From Emticicia sp. CRIBPO (GTDB lineage Bacteria > Bacteroidota > Bacteroidia > Cytophagales > Spirosomataceae): a stretch of 64,000 nucleotides of DNA. Below the pieces are notes generated by a model. The model saw nothing but the letters and a program-made list of their open reading frames with translations. It was not told the origin of the DNA and did no database searches. The position numbers and the translations under genes are program-made. The stretch spans positions 48,499 to 112,498 of the forward strand of contig NZ_JAAAKV010000016.1 of assembly GCF_009905725.1 (NCBI RefSeq). The letters are read 5' to 3'. Shown in pieces: positions 63,001 through 64,000 of the stretch (position 1 is its first letter; each line of letters begins with the position of its first letter).

Positions 63001-64000
63001 TCACTGATCCAAGTACTGCAACGTTGACTTTGAGCTCATCTGTAAACCCTACCACCTGTGGTGGAACAAACGGAAGCATTGCCTTCACCACTACTTTAGC
63101 GGATGGCACATACACGTTGAATTACTCAGATGGAGCAGCTAAAACCGCTTCGATTACAGTAGCTTCCGGTGCATTTACCCTATCAGGACTGCCGGCGGGA
63201 CCATACTCATCATTCTCAATAACCGTGAGCAGTTGCACAAGTTCGGCATCAGGATCAAGAACGCTCACTGATCCGACTACGGCCACATTGACTTTAGGCT
63301 CTTCAGTTAACCCGACTACCTGCAGTGGCAGCAACGGAAGTATTGCCTTCACCACCACTTTGGCGGATGGGACTTATACTTTGAATTATAATGACGGAAC
63401 AGCTAAAACAGCGTCTGTTACAGTAGCTTCAGGGGCATTTACCCTATCAGGACTTCCGGAAGGAGCTTATAATTCATTCTCAATAACTGTCACCGGATGC
63501 ATAAGCAACGCCTCTGGATCAAGAACGTTAACTGATCCGACTACGGCGACGTTAACTTTAGGCTCAGCTGTAAACCCAACCACTTGCGGCGGCACAAACG
63601 GAAGCATTGCTTTCACCACTACTTTAGCGGATGGCACTTACACTCTTAATTATAATGACGGAGCGGCGAAAACAGCGTCTGTTACTGTAGCTTCAGGTGC
63701 GTTTACGTTGTCAGGACTTCCGGCTGGAACTTATACTTCATTCTCGATAACCGTGAGCAGTTGTACAAGCTCAGCCTCAGGATCAAGAACATTGACTGAT
63801 CCGACTACGGCGACATTGACTTTAGGTTCTTCTGTTAATCCAACCACTTGTGGCGGAACAAACGGAAGCATTGCCTTCACCACCACTTTGGCAGATGGAA
63901 CTTATACTTTGAATTACAATGACGGGGCAGCTAAAACGGCTTCTGTTACGGTAGCTTCAGGGGCGTTCACTTTAACTGGACTTGTGGCAGGGTCATACTC
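57039..64000 (+). CDS. Giant secreted repeat protein, SprB-like adhesin, 3' end beyond window
   Basis: Open frame of more than 2320 codons with no stop. Signal peptide about 1-27 (LRLLLFFLLLFHFGNASPA). Residues about 85-250 form a Cys-poor beta domain. An Ig-like domain (about 253-350) has NVCAGSSTTFSV, SYQWQG and YRYRCVVTG. Three or so SprB-type repeats follow (about 350-590, e.g. CNGGTDGSASVTATGGSG with YTYTW). From residue 850, 88-residue repeats of the type NPTTCGGTNGSIAFTTTLAD run to the edge. Each repeat keeps two Cys. Probably a type IX secretion cargo displayed on the surface for adhesion or gliding; the C-terminal sorting signal cannot be seen. Confidence 0.88.
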   Translation, partial: MKKHFTHTLRLLLFFLLLFHFGNASPAVKITGDEPGRNKSAVYFESPTPAVDALVLKKNPKFRINARAVRKPSAPLALNTLTFTSDGSWTDGIAEDGEGGSTDIPGITIQVRNISSTSGTAISSMSWKNNSFLSSTDGTYSALTYDNNDGSKGMSVKSADGSEFEINQFKYHNWGETSTITNTVKGYKDGSEVASTTFNFTGLTSGASAPITVNLNSSFDDVDEVRIYISAGGYKGDQSATNHSINNIELVTADPPEITDEPDDSNVCAGSSTTFSVAATGAVSYQWQGSSGGAFNNLNNAAPLYINVSTNTLTVTPTNTVFNGYRYRCVVTGAGGTQTISEPATLRVSGITASSSSTNETCIGAANGTATITGTGGVFPFFYSWQHTSATTSTVTGLTAGTYTGTMTDSFGCEVVKNFTITAPSAAIDITETTNVSPKCNGGTDGSASVTATGGSGIYTYTWAPSGGSAATATGLAAGTYTVTVADNAGCSSNIEIIISDPPALDTYIIPRDVTCYGGNDGSIQTSAYGGTGDYTYTWSPNVSSSYEATDLYAGTYSVTITDENNCQITRSYTVTEPGPPTLSMSSTTSPSGCGATDGSIDFQTVNVPDGSYFLDYKENSSATSVVVTVSGNSFTLYDLGAATYTDFVLNFGTCTTSLAGPIDLYDPAVTISFIEKFDPSCFGLDDDGIIAFETNLPDGDYTLDYLKNGSPGSALVSVGCGEFALETGSGTYTGFSINYNGHIATDASTVTLAAPPPVTTLAVESQQNPTSCGGTDGEISFSTNVSDGCYPLAYAKDLDLELTCVNVVSGAFTLSGLSSGDYSDFYLVTETCFATLSTTVTLTEPTGPTLTMGASTNPVTCNGSEGSIAFTTSLGNGSYTLEYYEGSTPKTASVTVASGAFTLTGLSAGDYSDFAITVGGCTSYDPGSSTLTDPFAPTLTLGASVNPTTCGGTNGIITFTTSLADGPYTLNYSNGSAKTASISVTSGEFTLTGLAAGVYSGFSVTVSGCAGTASGFVALTDPGSATLALGSSTDPSTCGGTDGVISFTTSLADDSYTLNYSSGTAQTAVIVVESGGFNLIDLPEGTYTSFSITTGGCTTAISGTSTLTNPAGPALDLDTYVDPSTCGGTDGVISFTTGLDDGSYTLNYSNGTPQSATVVVASGAFNLTGLPAGDYDSFSITFGGCTISASGYMPLYDPSGVVLLGTDFEDPSTCGGTDGSLTFFTSAADGTYTLNYSNGSPQTASVTVVSGEFVLSGLTAGDYSDFSITVGGCSSIPGGAIELYDAAAETLTLGSSVNPTTCGGTNGSIDFTTTLPDGTYTLNYDDGAAKTASITVASGAFTLAGLPAGSYSGFSIGSGACISSASGSRTLTDPATATLTLGSAVNPTTCGGTNGSIAFTTTLADGTYTLNYNDGAAKTASVTVASGAFTLSGLPAGSYSSFSITVSGCTSSASGSRTLADPTTATLTLGSSVNPTTCGGTNGSIAFTTTLADGTYTLNYNDGAAKTASVTVASGAFTLSGLVAGSYSSFSITVTGCISTASGSRSLTDPTAATLTLGSAVNPTTCGGTNGSIAFTTTLADGTYTLNYNDGTTKTASITVASGAFTLSGLVAGSYSSFSITVSSCTSSASGSRTLADPTTATLTLGSAVNPTTCGGTNGSIAFTTTLADGTYTLNYSDGAAKTASVTVASGAFTLSGLPAGSYSSFSITVSSCTSSASGSKTLTDPATATLTLGSSVNPTTCSGTNGSIAFTTTLADGTYTLNYNDGAAKTASVTVASGAFTLSGLPAAIYSSFSITVTGCTSSASGSRTLTDPTTATLTLGSSVNPTTCGGTNGSIAFTTTLADGTYTLNYSDGAAKTASVTIASGAFTLSGLSAGSYSSFAITVTGCISTASGSRTLTDPTTATLTLGSAVNPTTCGGTNGSIAFTTTLADGTYTLNYNDGAAKTASVTVASGAFTLSGLPAGSYSSFSITVTGCISTASGSRNLTDPSTATLTLSSSVNPTTCGGTNGSIAFTTTLADGTYTLNYSDGAAKTASITVASGAFTLSGLPAGPYSSFSITVSSCTSSASGSRTLTDPTTATLTLGSSVNPTTCSGSNGSIAFTTTLADGTYTLNYNDGTAKTASVTVASGAFTLSGLPEGAYNSFSITVTGCISNASGSRTLTDPTTATLTLGSAVNPTTCGGTNGSIAFTTTLADGTYTLNYNDGAAKTASVTVASGAFTLSGLPAGTYTSFSITVSSCTSSASGSRTLTDPTTATLTLGSSVNPTTCGGTNGSIAFTTTLADGTYTLNYNDGAAKTASVTVASGAFTLTGLVAGSY
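59586..64000 (+). repeat. Tandem array of 264-bp coding repeats
   Basis: Unit starts at 59586, 59853, then every 264 bp (60117, 60381, 60645 and so on to 63813): 16 complete units and one cut by the edge. Only the first unit differs in length (267 bp). The first five units are clearly diverged; from about 60909 they are nearly identical at DNA level, which points to recent expansion or gene conversion. Confidence 0.95.

Noticed and set aside
61274..63358. Series of 77-85-codon minus-strand frames spaced 264 bp apart
   Set aside because: They are the antisense shadow of the tandem coding repeats on plus; periodic, no start signals and no independent features.
59586..64000. CRISPR-like array appearance of regular repeats
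   Set aside because: The units are 264 bp, in frame, lack short unique spacers and encode a continuous secreted protein; no cas genes.

Overview
The window looks like a chromosomal segment of a Bacteroidota bacterium, probably of the Cytophagales. The grounds are two SusC/SusD pairs, one with an ECF sigma/FecR module, a GLPGLI protein beside an outer-membrane barrel protein, TAnnTTTG-type promoters with little Shine-Dalgarno signal, an SprB-like repeat adhesin and many Sec/lipoprotein N-termini. The family is inferred from gene content only. No rRNA, tRNA, CRISPR array, insertion sequence or prophage was recognised.

Layout. 1-7.1 kb (minus strand): an outer-membrane carboxypeptidase-like/barrel protein, a GLPGLI protein and a histidine kinase cut by the left edge form one probable operon with a readable promoter and an upstream direct repeat. 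It is preceded by a PLP-dependent decarboxylase, and two copies of a double-hairpin repeat lie around the barrel gene. 7.4-12.5 kb: two exported sulfatases, a SanA/YdcF-like protein, a small nucleotidyltransferase-like protein and an unknown membrane protein. 12.6-18.2 kb: an ArsR-SRPBCC-SRPBCC operon, then a NUDIX/winged-helix regulator divergent from two exported carboxylesterases, with a 23-bp palindrome in the divergent gap.

18.5-27.9 kb is a nutrient-uptake locus: ECF sigma, FecR, SusC, SusD, a third sulfatase and a formylglycine-generating enzyme that appears to be a lipoprotein. Sigma, fecR and susC each carry the same bipartite upstream motif, which I read as the sigma factor's own promoter. 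Because all three sulfatases carry the Cys motif that this enzyme oxidises, the region looks like a sulfate-ester scavenging system with its own maturase. 27.9-31.2 kb holds housekeeping or unknown genes and a HigA antitoxin remnant.

31.3-37.9 kb is an arsenic region: a DUF547 protein, AhpD-like protein, ArsS radical SAM and TIGR04282 glycosyltransferase on plus, converging on arsR-arsM-arsC and a TIGR04283 glycosyltransferase on minus. It matches the arsenosugar biosynthesis gene set, with two matching ArsR operators. A secreted nucleoside hydrolase follows. 38.2-39.3 kb: a PKD lipoprotein and a tiny membrane protein. 39.4-43.2 kb is a tightly overlapping minus-strand cluster (UbiA prenyltransferase, type III polyketide synthase, methyltransferase, FAD oxidoreductase), probably for a prenylated or phenolic-lipid quinone-type product.

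43.5-47.2 kb: a secreted unknown, an aspartyl-protease-like protein, an XRE-membrane fusion and a small HAD/FCP1-type phosphatase. 47.4-53.2 kb: a second SusC/SusD pair divergent from an AraC regulator. 53.3-56.1 kb: a one-protein hybrid two-component regulator. From 57.0 kb to the right edge runs a giant surface protein with at least 16 full 88-residue tandem repeats; its 3' end is outside the window.
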